DNA of 64,000 nucleotides, taken from positions 13,601,091 through 13,665,090 of the forward strand of contig NC_135567.1 of the NCBI RefSeq assembly GCF_964340395.1, written 5' to 3'. The stretch is from Glandiceps talaboti (Eukaryota > Hemichordata > Enteropneusta > Spengelidae). The notes beneath the pieces were generated by a model, which was not told the DNA's origin, searched no databases, and saw only the letters and a program-made list of their open reading frames with translations. The translations under genes and the position numbers were made by a program. Each line of letters begins with the position of its first letter. Positions within the stretch are counted from its first letter, which is position 1. Below, one piece after another: positions 25,779 through 37,718 of this stretch.

Positions 25779-26531
25779 AACAACAACAATAACTACGATG
25801 ACGACGATGATTATGATGATGTCGACAAGAACAACAATACAAGAATAATAATAATAACAACACCAGTTACAACACAAGTCTGAGTATTATTTTGAATTAG
25901 ATTATCTAAATCCCCTTACATACAATACACAATACACTAAGTAGAACACTTTACAACGAAATTTACAACTACTGGTTATATATTAACAATTTTGAAATAA
26001 CCAACTTTTCACATACCTGAATCCCCTTACATACAATACACAATACACTAAGTACAACACTTTACAACTAAATTTACAACTACTGGTTATATATTAATTA
26101 TTTCGATATAGCCAACTTTTCACATACCTAAATCACCTTACATACAATACACAGTACACTTAGTAGAACACTTTACAACTAAATTTACAACTGCTGGCGA
26201 TTTTGGATTGATTAACTTTTCACATACCTGATTCACCTTCGGGCCTGGCCTGCGTCATCGACTTGACGACAAGTTCACACAAATCAAGCCTTCCAATCTC
26301 CTTGAGTAAATTGACTAACAGGTCAAGGTTGTTTTCTGAGATATACCCTCTATCTTGTAGTAGATTAAACAGTTCCAATGCGTCATTGGAAATACGTTTT
26401 GAATCATTGGGAGTAATTTGCTTTGGTACTAACAACGCCTTGATTTGGTCAACTTCCGTTGTTTCCAACCGCTTGTACAGGTCGTTGAAGAGTACCTTTA
26501 TCCATGAGATTACCGTATCAGTGCCGGCCAT
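22420..26531 (-). CDS. DED-NACHT receptor 2
   Basis: Minus-strand exons 26531-26228 and 25121-22420 join to 1001 codons plus stop. The donor TCAG|GTATGTG and acceptor CTTCAG|GACTG are phase 1 as in receptor 1; frame upstream of 25121 is intron read-through. The DED (about 1-101) keeps RxDL as RLDL. The NACHT has Walker A GQPGIGKST (Gln where copies 1 and 3 have Glu) and Walker B LIVLDGADE. The FIHKSFQEYMAAYY winged-helix motif and the long C-terminal region with leucine-rich character follow. It is the mirror-image duplicate of receptor 1. Failure to splice would end the protein just after the DED (S-G-M-stop). The substrate or ligand is unknown; a cytosolic sensor or death-signalling role is inferred from the domain pair. 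Confidence 0.88.
25449..25862. repeat. Trinucleotide arrays in receptor 2 intron
   Basis: CCA, CAA, CTA/ACT and CTG/GCT runs follow one another. They correspond, inverted, to the GTT-rich arrays in the receptor 1 intron. All long frames over this stretch are homopolymer-like and not genes. Confidence 0.92.
25905..26230 (-). repeat. Tandem ~100-110-bp repeats carrying splice-donor copies
   Basis: Three diverged units each end (minus strand) in a TYAGGTATGTGAAAAGTT block. The genuine exon 1 donor is at 26227-26226; copies of the same donor sequence lie at 26127-26126 and 26016-26015. The units are 100 and 111 bases apart and share CTTACATACAATACACARTAC and ACAACTAMATTTACAACT blocks. Confidence 0.85.
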
Positions 26532-28200
26532 CGTTTTCGTGAAGCGATGTATCGAAATCTGAGTTACCAATTTGCTACATACAGAAGACAGACGGAGATA
26601 TAGGCTTTTCACATGGAAAGTGTGACGAGATTGTTCAGCCGCCTGAGTCGTGACGGAAAAGTATTCAAGTTAGTTTTCAATCACCTGATCGTACTAACAG
26701 AGTTCGACATATAATCATATTCATAACGATATGCCAATAAAATCCCGGCCGAGTCGTATTGGTTCATAATTAGTCACATGAGGGCAGGACATTATTTAGA
26801 TTGGCCGGCCAACCTATTTTGCCTCGGTAGGTGAGACAGCAAATAATTGTAATATGAGAGGGTGGGGGGTGAATATCTTTTGGCATAGTTCATTTATAGT
26901 GTATTCATACCAGTGCACTGGTAGTTAATGATTACAGTGGAATTTACTGTCGACATCCATGCTACCTAGTCGACCAATGTAAACTTACACCAATGCTTGA
27001 CACCTACACACGAACTATCGTTGTACTTTACGTGAGACAGCAAAAAAATAAACTATGTGTGGGGGGTGCATACTTTTTGGCAAAGTTTATGTATAGCGCA
27101 ATTATACAGTATAACCGGCAGTGCTACTGTTAGTTATTGATTGCAGTAGAATGTACTGTCGATGCCATGTCCTAATGACATATCAAGCTACCAGTTACCT
27201 AATTAACCAATGTCAAATTACACCAATGACTGACACTTACACCCTCACATTCGTTGCACATGTAGTAGATGGCAAAAATGACGTTAGTTGATACCTGCTG
27301 TCACGTCAACAAGGTACCTCGAGCTCAGTACACAATAAACACATGACGTCTTTTGAACTTTGCACTCGTCACTGGGCAGAAAGTTGAATATACACGAATC
27401 TACGCAAATTTACTGTATCTACAGATTTCACTACGTTTATATACGAACACGTGACACTCTAGACATTAACTCTACAGTTCCGTAGACTAAGCGTACACCA
27501 AACTCCGTTGTTCTAGCTACCAGTCTTGTTATGTACATTGCAGAGTTTTCATTTCGTTACCTATACGCATGCGCATACCTACGTGTTGCCATTTTAGAAT
27601 TAAAACTAATGGATATTGAACATTAGAACGTCTCACCGCCGTGTATGTTTTGCTGCCATCCTGAATATACGTCCCAACTTGTGGTTTGGCTACCCGGTAC
27701 CCATAGGAAAACAGATACAATATTGTTGTTTTAAGTGCGGTCTATTTTGAAGTAAATACAAGATAATGACTTTTAATTATAAATGAAGATAAATGCGACT
27801 CTCTTTTATATTGGGTCGCCTGGCCGGCCCTGGAGCAATGAATTGTGTCCTGGAACTTGAAAATGTACCAGCGCGAATATGACAGTGTATCCGATCACCT
27901 GTAAGCCTACACCTAGTATTTAAATGAGTGTTCTTCAGTAGCTAGTATTAATGGGGAGACCATAGTGGTATCAGACACCGTTTCTCTACAAATCAACTGA
28001 TGTATTTTGAATTTCTGTGAAATTCGATGGAAAACAATGAAGCCACACCTGCATATGCTTGAGATTGTTTTCAGTAACGAGAAAGTAAAACGGCTGACCG
28101 CTGATAAAAACAAACACACAAGCAAACAAAAAACAAACAAACTAACATAAAAACAAATATCTTTCATACGCAAGTTTTCAAGTTTCATGGCACCCTACAC
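26532..28200 (-). other. 5' flank of receptor 2
   Basis: The inverted counterpart of 3601-5139. It includes the pair of frames at 27529-27720 and 4201-4386. An internal partial duplication is visible (26800-26960 against 27010-27150: GAGACAGCAAA followed by GGGGGTG, then TACTGTCGAC). No exon is supported. Confidence 0.5.
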
Positions 28201-28209
28201 AATTGACGA

Positions 28210-28706
28210 TGCTGCGTTTTGTGTCTGTGTCTGTGTCCGTGTCCGTGTCTGTGTCTGTGTCCGTGTCCGTGTCCGTGTCTGTGTCTGTGTCCGTGTCCGT
28301 GTCCGTGTCTGTCTGTCTGTGTCTGTGTCTGTGTCTGTGTCCGTGTCCGTGTCCGTGTCCTGTGTCCGTGTCCGTGTCTGTCTGTGTCTGTGTCTGTGTC
28401 CGTGTCCGTGTCCGTGTCTGTCTGTCTGTCTGTGTCTGTGTCCGTGTCTGTGTCCGTGTGTGTCCGTGTCCGTGTCCGTGTCCGTGTCCGTGTCCGTGTG
28501 TGTCTTTGTCTGTGTCCGTGTCCATGTCTGTGTCTGTGTCTGTGTCTGTGTCTGTGTCTGTGTGTGTCTTTGTCTGTGTCTGTATCCGTGTCCGTGTCCG
28601 TGTCTGTGTCTGTGTCTGTGTCTGTGCATGTGTCTTTGTCTGTGTCTGTGTCCATGTCCGTGTCCGTGTCTTTGTATGTGTCCGTGTCCGTGTCTGTGTC
28701 TGTGTC
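28210..28706. repeat. (TGTCYG)n array
   Basis: About 500 bases of TGTCTG/TGTCCG hexamers open in five of six frames. The mirror site near 3630-3680 has only a short CAGACA run, so the array has expanded since duplication or shrunk on the left. Confidence 0.93.
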
Positions 28707-28707
28707 C

Positions 28708-28865
28708 CATCATGACTCATTAACATACACAGAGTCTACTATGATACACATAGTGATCACCAATTCCCACCATGACCCATTAACATACACACAGTCTACT
28801 ATGATACACATAGTGAACACCAATTCCCACCATGACCCATTAACATACACATAGTCTACTATGAA
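28708..28865 (+). repeat. 60-bp satellite, about 2.5 units
   Basis: Two full units and a partial one of the receptor-associated satellite, directly after the hexamer array. Confidence 0.9.
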
Positions 28866-29395
28866 CACATATATACACATACACACATTGTCAAACACAC
28901 AATTAAATCAATACACAGCTTAAGATTAAAGTTATACATGTATATTTTATCAAATATCTACATATTCCAGATCATTGAATATTAAAGTACTCAATAACAG
29001 TATAGCAAATAATAAGTGTACAGTACACAATTAAGTAAACTATACTAGATTTTCCTGGGAAACGGCAAAACACATGTTACCATACAAACTACACGAAAAG
29101 TGCTTCTTAAAATGTATACCTATCATTGTTTCTACATAAACTATTCAGATATGTCGTTTATAAAATGTAAACATTATAAAACATTATATTACATTATAAA
29201 ATTTACTTGATACAAAATTTCCATGTAAAAGGCGAGAATAAGAAAATATACGTCAATTGTCATATCATTCTAACGTTTTGACCAAATGTATATTTTGTGT
29301 AATACAATGTTTTGTAATTCGCCAAACTGTGTCATGTCTTGAAAGTAGATATGTGGATAGTGATTCTCTTTTTCCTCTATATTGTTCTTTCAGTG
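28866..29395 (-). pseudogene. Orphan 3' flank of a lost DED-NACHT gene
   Basis: It matches 40205-40680 and 21261-21800, the 3' flanks of receptors 3 and 2, in order and orientation (ACACAATTAAATCAATACAC, TTCCTGGGAAACGGCAAA and GTCTTGRRAGTAGA blocks). The receptor coding exon that should follow at about 30 kb is missing; the similarity stops near 29395. Confidence 0.65.
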
Positions 29396-30130
29396 ATAAA
29401 CCATTACATGTTAGGTCTTATTAGCACACATGATTATTCATAAGATTTTATTGATGTCATCAAACGTGACACGTCCTAGAAATCAGAAATGCAGTGAAGG
29501 ACAGAACGTTATGAAAAAGTTTCGTCACACAAACTCGTTCGATAAAAGTGAAAGTATTCATAAGATGCACATAATGCCTTACTTCGTTCACATAAGTAGT
29601 CATGAATATGATAGAAAATGAAAAATGCTTTTAAAATATAATTTCGTGTTGTCATTGTATGACGTACGTATTTAATGACCTATAAGAAAAAAGAACATAA
29701 TCATCACACAATTAAAATAACTGAACATAAATTAGAAAGAACTTAAGTACTTAATTAGCACCATTTGCAGCAGTAAACGTAAACAAAATTTGAATAAATC
29801 GAGCATAGTAGCATTTAACAACATAACTGAAGATTTGACGATAATAAATTGCGTCATGAAAAAAAAAACGGTCTAAACAAATCTAAGCTAGTAAACAATT
29901 ATAAACCTGAGAATGTCAGATAATACTAGATTATGACACGAACTACAGATAAGTCTTTTTCTTTTTTTACTTTTACATTTTTTATTATATGGAAAATATA
30001 CAGAATACAACAGACAAAAGTGAAAAGAAAACAAGAAGAAAAAAGACTCTTAGAGAAAGGAACACAACAAGACACAAATGAAATATTGAAGGACAGTGAA
30101 CTTACTGTCAGTATGCAAATATGAAAAGTC
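29396..30130. other. No gene seen
   Basis: AT-rich sequence with only short uninformative frames. The rightmost 200 bases may already be LINE 3' UTR on the minus strand. Confidence 0.3.
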
Positions 30131-30690
30131 AATTTACAGTAGTCGGTAACATAATAATATGACTTGGAATAAACCACCCCAAGTGACGTCAAACATTTCT
30201 TTTGTGTATATATGTCTTTTAGTCTGAAGCTTATTCTTAAGGTTTGTAATAACATGAAGGTGAAAATGGTCTTGCTTTTGAAGTTTCTGTGTGTAAATAG
30301 ATAACTTTGCTTGAATTACGCAGCAGCTAAGAATGTGTTTGATTTTTTTTAATTTGTAATTTCGAACATGATGTCCCTGTGTATGAACTCAATGGACATA
30401 CCTGTTATTAAACATAGCTATTGTGTCATGCCTTACTAGAACCTGTCAGTGGACTTATAAACGGAAAAAATAGTGCAACAAAGTGTCTTTCTCCTCACAA
30501 TAGCTACAACTATCTGAATTAAGCAAATTCCACTGGAAGAGCATAGCGTTACATGAAAATATCATGAACAAAATTTTAAATTGGAAGATAAGTAGTTTTG
30601 TTTCTCTCACGCACATAACTGGAATCTTATAGACATGTTTCCAGTCTCCAGGTATCAATGGGAAAACACTCCGCCATTTTGTTTGACTAA
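30131..30690 (-). mobile_element. LINE remnant, RT C-terminal tail
   Basis: The minus strand encodes TKLLIFQFKILFMIFSCNAM, then LLNSDSCSYCEEKDTLLHYFF, the cysteine-containing tail (CsxC, DTxxHxF) seen at the C-terminus of many LINE ORF2 proteins. In a following frame KLSIYTQKLQK and further basic helices fit the usual end of such proteins. Frameshifted and truncated, so inactive. Confidence 0.65.
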
Positions 30691-31484
30691 TTACTTCATG
30701 GGGTGTCGCATACTAAGAAATACAGTGTACAATTTATTGTATATTTATGAGTACTTTACATGCCAAAATACATAAATGACCAGATTTAAACTGAATGCCT
30801 TCCGTAAGGGTAGTCTTGCAATTTCATGATTTATGCAAGACATTTAGCTCTGCTCTCAAGTCCCAGTGAAAGTTTGTTGACAAAAACGTTGTTCAAATGC
30901 CAGGAAAGCTTGCCATCCTCGACTGCACTCAGCTTTTGCGATCCCCTACATACCGGGATATGTACACCCATTTCCACGGCAAATACTAAACGAAATTGAA
31001 ACCTGCACAACATTGCTAGTATACATCAGAAAGTTTACACACTTCATGGTATGCATCATAACAGTTGAACAATTTTAATACAGTGAAGTGATAAGGTATT
31101 ATTGCCCTACTTTGTCCATGGGTAAAGTGTATACACTCTTGTTTCAATCGAGATTGACAGACGCACCATCTACTCCAAATCATATACATGCGTGAAAGAC
31201 GATTGTAACTGTATATTTTTGCAATAAAGCTCACATACGATGTGTATTTTCAGTGCTCACCTCCTTGCTTTGACGTAATAATCTTCAGATTCAACGAAAT
31301 TATCGATACAAACACTTGAAACCCCTGAAAACAGAGTCTTTCTGTAGCTTTACCTTACATCGACATTGGTGGCACACTTTCGAAACGAAGTATGTGTGTG
31401 ACCAGATGATTAATCGATTAATTAAAATTGCTCATTAATATTCTTGGCATTTTAACTAAAACTTAATCAGTTCTTGCCATTACT
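30691..31484. other. No gene seen
   Basis: Open frames of 60-70 codons occur on the minus strand, but none shows a recognisable motif or splice context. Confidence 0.3.
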
Positions 31485-31585
31485 CAACAGAACAGTTGCG
31501 CCAAATTTCGTTTGAATTGAGCCAGCCGTTTTAGAGAAAACGATGACACAGTCAAACACACACACACACACACACAGACTTTCAG
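31485..31585 (+). mobile_element. Possible retroposon 3' tail ending in (CA)n
   Basis: GCGCCAAATTTCGTTTGAAT, then GAGCCAGCCGTTTTAGAGAA, then an ACACAC run. This order resembles the 3' ends of RTE-like LINEs and their SINEs. Recognition rests on general appearance only. Confidence 0.35.
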
Positions 31586-31737
31586 CCACTAATACATCTC
31601 TCCCTTATGGAAGAAAAATACATATATTGTAAGAGAATTGTTTAATAAAACGATGCATTTTGTTGAGTGTACCATCTCACTTTATCACTCACACTGTCCG
31701 TGAATGTTGTTGTTAAAATATGATGGTGATGGTAGCA

Positions 31738-31738
31738 G

Positions 31739-31834
<96 letters not shown>
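31738..31834 (+). repeat. (GAT)n microsatellite within acidic frame
   Basis: Over thirty GAT codons. The frame continues as LVLNVIENTDSDTCTDSSSTSESD, then a stop, then SETDNSDTEGDDDDNDIREL and VTRSDRVCTT in the same frame. The acidic/Ser-rich text followed by a TRSGRV-like motif suggests a decayed N-terminal exon of a transposon-type protein. No gene can be supported. Confidence 0.5.
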
Positions 31835-31837
<3 letters not shown>

Positions 31838-31919
31838 AGTTTTGAATGTCATAGAGAACACGGACAGTGATACATGTACTGACTCAAGTAGTACCAGTGA
31901 GTCAGATTAGAGTGAAACT

Positions 31920-34248
31920 GATAATAGCGATACTGAAGGTGATGATGATGACAATGATATCAGGGAACTTTTACAAGTGACCAGATCAGACAGAGTATGT
32001 ACAACATGATGGGCACGCTGTAGATACTAACTAGATTGTGTATGATTATAAGAGAAAGGTGATTAGCCATTTTTTCCACTGTTTGTCACTTTATATGTAG
32101 AAATATTACTTTCCAATACAGAGTGAAAATCATTGTATGTATACATATAATGGGAATATTGATTAACGTTCAGTATATGCAATTGTCATGGGGAGGGTCA
32201 TGTTTTACAAAATGGAGAATGGGGGAGGGTCATGTTTTTCTTAACAGACCATGTGTAATTTCCTCCGATCCTCCCCCCTTGTAAATACTGAAGACTACCT
32301 AAACAAGGAAAGAAATGATATAGCATGAGAATATTTATTGTTCATCTAATACATATTCGTATCTAGGTAACTTTTTGATCAACAAATCTACTCTAAATCT
32401 ACTGGGCAGATTGAGATTTGGTTGTTGCAATGTTCTCGGGATGTTTAATCTAATAATTGCTTTAATATGATACAATGATCTCATCAGTGATATGTAAATT
32501 AGGGCTAAAGATGTATGTTTTGGGTCAAAAGTCTATAATTCCAAAAATACTAAGCAGATGCTGCTCAGATATGATGGGAATGTTCTAAGGGATGTTTAGA
32601 TCAAAATGTATTCTTGATATGATGATCTCATCAGTGATATGCAAATTAGGGCTAAAATGTGTCTTTTTGGTCAAAAATCTGTAATTCAAAACTACTGAGC
32701 ATATTGGAATGACAATTAGTGGGGATGCCTATAGGTTTTCATGGCAAATTTCACCTTCTCTTTTATAAATGCTAATTCAACAATGTAAGTACTCGAATAT
32801 GTTCACATTCTGTTGAAACTGTTTATGATAAATACTCCAAAATGCACAAACTATATCTCTCTTGACAACTGTTAATCGCCAATTTTAATTACCGCTGACA
32901 CAGAGCATGCACATTTAGATGTGTCGTAGTGTGTGTAGCAACCAATTTGTTACATTGCATACAAAAGAAGTGAGAGTAAATAGTAGATGTGCACAATGAT
33001 GGAAATCCATAATTACTAAGCAATAGAATGTACCCATCACCTGACTTGATTTTTGGTGCCAAATTTCATTGACCTTTGATGCAACCTATATGTTAGTCTT
33101 GGTTACCCAGACTCTTGCCAACAGGGGTGGCGCCCTCATTTTTTGCAAACTGCCAAAAGTAAATTTACCCTCCGACTAAGGGTAACAGATTTCCAGGCGT
33201 GAACCTGAGTCACCTACCAGATCGTTATTTATCTTTGGACTCACTTGGATCGTTATTTATCTTTGGACACACTTGGACTAATATCCCAAGATGTTTTATT
33301 CTTGAAAGAGCAATTATCACTTCATTTAGCTAAGCCAAATTCGTACATTCTTGTCCTAAACATGTTGGAATGGTACATTTTAGTTGTGCAAATGTCACGG
33401 TTTATCTGACACGATTATGACTACTTTCCCATGTGAATGTCTGCCAACTGTTTTGTTTTTCATTTGCAAAATTCTAAAAGTGCCTGTAGTTGGGGCAAAA
33501 TGTTTTATTCTTAAATGCACCCAGTACACTGCGTGGTGGTTTTGGAAACAAAGATAACTGATAGCAAATTGCTAAGAAAGAATAACTTGACAAGTAAACA
33601 AAAATCTACACCAAATATGACGGATTCACATCTTTGAACCTGAATGTGAATCAAAAAAATATTCAGTCAATACCTGGCCTGGACTGGCCTGACCGGTGAC
33701 ATGGCCTGTACCAGTGTTTTGTACGGGCAAGGAATCAGTCTAGCACTAATGTATAGAACCGAAGTGCGCATGTGCAATGACACTTGACTTGTGAGTTTTG
33801 TGCAGTGACACAGACAACAGCTGTGTGAGCGACTCTCTGCTGGATCCCGGCCAATCTTCAATCACTCTCTAGACTACACCAAGCAAGATTAACTCTAGGT
33901 AGGTACTTAACCATCACGTAGAGTAATTTGACAGTCAAATATACTTACAAAATTGACGAAAGTGAACACTCGATAAACAGCAAGTTGCAATATTATTTGT
34001 ACATGTAATACATGACGCTCCGCTCACCAACATATACTATGTAAACATTCTAAGCGTACCACGTCAGCATGCATAGCGTCCCACAAGGCTCTGTTCTTGG
34101 TCCCATTATGTTACCATATAAAGACACAGACAGGAAAATAGATATCGTCCTGAAAATCTTCCATGGTTGCTTCAAATAGCGCCCCTAGTGGTCAAAATAT
34201 TTAATCTTTTGTCTTTCTAATCTATTACACTATTACATTTTCTTTCAG
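31920..34248. other. Intergenic, with diverged ~150-bp direct repeats
   Basis: No gene is seen. Two to three units around 32440-32760 share ATGATCTCATCAGTGATATG, AAATTAGGGCTAAA and TTTGGTCAAAA. The G+C-richer stretch 33660-33898 ends in CTCTAG|GTAGGTAC and could be a non-coding first exon of the zinc-finger gene, since the first coding exon is preceded by an acceptor-like TTTCTTTCAG. Confidence 0.4.
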
Positions 34249-34256
34249 ATTCAGAA

Positions 34257-34534
34257 ATGGACAATGAAGAGTTGGTATTCAGCCTATATGAACGGGACTT
34301 GAATGAAGCATATCAAGTGTTACTTTACCGACTTGAGAATAATACACTCTCTGATAGAGGTATGTTGTAGTAATACATAACACCACCCATTCAGGTGTAT
34401 AATATTGAAAAGTTTGTTGTTTGCAGAAATTTGTAAGCCAGTAGTATTTGGTTTTTATTAGACAGTGAAACTATCCTTTTTAGCACAACTCAAGTACTTC
34501 ACCATTGCTAAATGGATGGTGAAATTGTATATAA

Positions 34535-34601
<67 letters not shown>

Positions 34602-36685
34602 CTGTGTGTGTGTGTGTGGATATTGTCTCAGCATGTAAACAACTTAAAGTCAAAACTTGTCAGGCAAATTGTCCTGATATTTGGCAACGGTATTACTTAA
34701 GGATGTAGACATAGATATCTCCAAATCAAATGCATCATGATCAGCGATGTGTTTTGGGTCTGAAATATGAATTAGGTCTTAAAATATGAGATTTGACCTA
34801 ATTTGGAAATGGGGGTAAACTTTGTTGAGGAGGATATTTCTAGAGGAGCTTTTTCTACTGACACTGTTCAAGACAACAGGCCCTAGCAACTGTAACTACA
34901 TCCTTAGCAACATGCAAACATGTTTTGCAATGATAGCAATTGAATAGTTTCAGACATGTGTATGCTAATATGGCTAGCAACAAGACAACTCCCCAAGCAA
35001 CAGTTAAATATGGATGTGTACTATGTGCTTAGCAGCAAGGCCATGCACACAGCAACAGGCAAATAATGTAATGGTATACATGTATGTTGCAAAGATTACA
35101 GGGGTAATCAGGAAATTTACAGTTGTGTTACAATGTCATTGATGCTATTTTTTCAATTATTTACCAACAAATGTAAAGGTTTATGTAGGGAACTTTGCTT
35201 TATTTGAAACAGATCAATACAAAATTGATTAAGAGACCACAGGTAAATTACAAAACTGATTATTCAACTTGAACAATTCTTTTGTTTTTGGTGGTCTGTC
35301 TGTCTTTCATTACAACTACTTTAAAGGAATCTTCCTGACGAATAGCAGAAATGAAGTACACTATGGTGTTGTTTGGTCAGTCTCCCTGGGGTAACACTTA
35401 CACATCACAATATAATTTAGTTTCTACTACTACCATGTGATGTCATGTGTGTGTCTGCCTAGGTATTGTTTACATCTGTTATGAGCTTTTCTGAATCATG
35501 TTTGTTTGTTACATTGTTGCATTCATATAAATCATACTTATGGATGAGAGTGGTTAGTGATATATAGTCTTCAGATAATCACTGCCTTTTCACAATTCAT
35601 ATTTATAAAATATTGATTTACATTTGTGATCAGTCATTTCACTAACATCTTTCTTTTTTGTGTCAACAGATAAATCCATAATAATTGATTGTCTTTGTCA
35701 ACATGGACTTGTTACATTGGATGAAGTCATGGTTGAAGAAGACTCTGAGGAGCATTGTATAGAGTATAGTACAAGAAGTGACTGTGATGGTTTAGTTACC
35801 AATGAGAACCAAAAATCTCCACAAACTACAATTACATGTGAAAATAGTGATAATGTTAGCCATGAACTAATGACTTTGCCAGACTCTGAGGTACATTGTG
35901 TAGAGTATAGTGCTCTAAGTAATGACAATGAAAGCCATGCAAATGACAGGTCATTTCTATGTGAGGAGTGTGGTAAAAGTTTTACTAAAAAGAGTCATCT
36001 GAAAAGACACATGAGAAGCCATACAAATGAAAGACCATTTGTATGTAAGGACTGTGGTCAAAGTTTTTCTCAAATGGGTAATCTGAAAGTACACTCGAGA
36101 AGCCACACAAATGAAAGACCATTTGTATGTAAAGAGTGTGAGAAAAGATTTAAACAAAGTAGTAATCTGAAAGTGCACATGAGAATCCACGCAAATGAAA
36201 GACCATTTCTATGTAAGGAGTGTGGTAAAAGTTTTTTTCAAACGAGTAATCTGAAATTACACATGAGAATCCACACAAATGAAAGACCATTTGTATGTAA
36301 TGAGTGTGGGAAAAGTTTTACTCAAAGTAGTAATCTGAAAGTACACTCGAGAATCCACACAAATGAAAGACCATTTATTTGTAATGAGTGTGGGAAAAGT
36401 TATATTGAAATGTGTAGTCTGAATGTACACATGAGAATCCACACAAATGAAAGACCATTTGTATGTAATGGGTGTGGTAAAAGTTTTACTAAAAAGGATT
36501 GTCTGAAAGTACACTCGAGAATCCACACAAATGAAAGACCATTTGTATGTAACGAGTGTGGAAAAAGTTTTACTCAAAGTAGTCATCTGAAAATACACAT
36601 GAGAATCCATACAAATGAAAGGAGTGTGGTAAAGGTTTTTGCTGTAAAGAGTCATCTAAAAAAAACAGAGAAGCCATACAAATGA
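34257..36685 (+). CDS. C2H2 zinc-finger protein, eight fingers
   Basis: The coding exon 34257-34359 joins exon 35670-36685 (AGAG|GTATG, TCAACAG|AT; phase 1), giving 372 codons plus stop. The N-terminal 129 residues hold no KRAB, BTB or ZAD; they are acidic and contain a duplicated motif (DSEEHCIEYS and DSEVHCVEYS). From residue 130 come eight 28-residue C2H2 fingers of CX2CX12HX3H type joined by HTNERPF linkers in place of the usual HTGEKPY. Such proteins act in the nucleus as sequence-specific DNA binders. The frame leaves the finger pattern at about 36618 through a deletion of some 16-17 bases and stops at 36685, so fingers 9-11 are lost (see 36618-36848). An upstream untranslated exon is likely. 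Confidence 0.85.
34538..34618. repeat. (GT)n microsatellite in zinc-finger intron
   Basis: Forty GT dinucleotides with two interruptions, inside the intron between the two coding exons. Confidence 0.92.
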
Positions 36686-36848
36686 AAGACCATTTTCACG
36701 TAAGGAATGTGGTCAAAGTTTTCACCAAGCAAGTACACAGGAGACTCTATACAGATGATAAACTATATTTGTGTCATGAATGTGGGAAGGGTTTTAATCG
36801 AAAAGGTCATTTGAAAATACACATGGGAATTCATACAAATGAAAAATA
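36618..36848 (+). pseudogene. Decayed zinc-finger tail
   Basis: Beyond the deletion the finger text continues in shifted frames. ECGKGF remains at 36620-36640, NERPFSRKECGQSFHQAS follows in another frame, and LYLCHECGKGFNRKGHLKIH and HTNEK in a third, ending at TAA 36846. At least two fingers and a half were present in the ancestor. The remnants are still readable, so the truncation is relatively young. Confidence 0.75.
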
Positions 36849-37390
36849 ATTTGTATGTAATACCCAGTGGGCCAGAATGGGTTTAGCTGACACTGTCACT
36901 GCAGGCTGTGAAAGGTTGTCCATATATTTGCCTAATCTATTGTCCTATGGAATGATATCAAGGAGGACGTCTTGTAGGAAATTTGCATGGAACTCTCTAG
37001 AGCGCAGTTTTGATGTGATAAACATGAGGAGTTTGTGATATTTTAAACTTAGAACGGTAAGGGCTATCCTTAATGGAAATGGTTGTAATATGTCTCATTA
37101 ATGTGTTACAGTTTCAAATTCTATATAAGAAAGTAGAATTGATATGCAGGAGCTTATAAAAATACACAATATTGTAATGAAAGATGTAAATTTAGGTCTA
37201 CAATCTTAAGATTGCAAGAAAATTTAATGTAAAAAGAGATCTGAAATTTCTGACTGGTTACCATTTAGCGTGTAAAAAATAGAAACTTGCATCATCTCCA
37301 CCATGATATCACTTTCAATGCGTTATATATAGTGAATGTAGAGTTTATCTTTTGTATATCATTTTTTACTAATCATAATACTGATTCTTA
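36849..37390. other. 3' flank of zinc-finger gene
   Basis: Presumed 3' UTR and intergenic sequence. No frame or repeat of note. Confidence 0.4.
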
Positions 37391-37718
37391 AGTGACCATA
37401 TGGATGAGGATTGGGTATCCATTTTGGATTTTTTAATTCATAAAACATTCTTTATCATGGCTTCCTACTTGAAAAAATTCAATGTGAAACAACATATGCC
37501 AAGCCATTATTTGTTATATAATAAATTGCAAAAGATTAATAAATGTGGAAAAATGTTCCTGTTCACACATGATTTTTAGCTTTTTGCATTGTATTGAGTT
37601 AGAAATACAGACTTGGTATATGTGATTCTCATTGATTTTTCATGGAGGAAGCCATGATAATATTGTTTCATAAATTAAAACTCCAAAAAAATACCCATCC
37701 CTCATCCATGTGACCACT
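37391..37718. mobile_element. Palindromic mini-element, copy A
   Basis: Terminal inverted repeats AGTGACCATATGGATGAGGA and its complement near 37700, internal subterminal repeats TTTTGGATTTTT and CATGGCTTCCTACTTGAAAA, and an interior lacking the full core palindrome. It is a non-autonomous foldback element of about 330 bp and encodes nothing. Confidence 0.75.

Noticed and set aside
25404-25883. Overlapping frames rich in Tyr, Thr, Ser or Val on both strands
   Set aside because: Trinucleotide arrays in the receptor 2 intron keep nearly all frames open.
28178-28854. Frames up to 211 codons over a TGTCYG array
   Set aside because: A hexamer repeat with no stop in most frames; no start or splice support and no homologous frame at the mirror site.
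35698-36655. Minus-strand frames with a periodic pattern
   Set aside because: Antisense of the C2H2 finger array.
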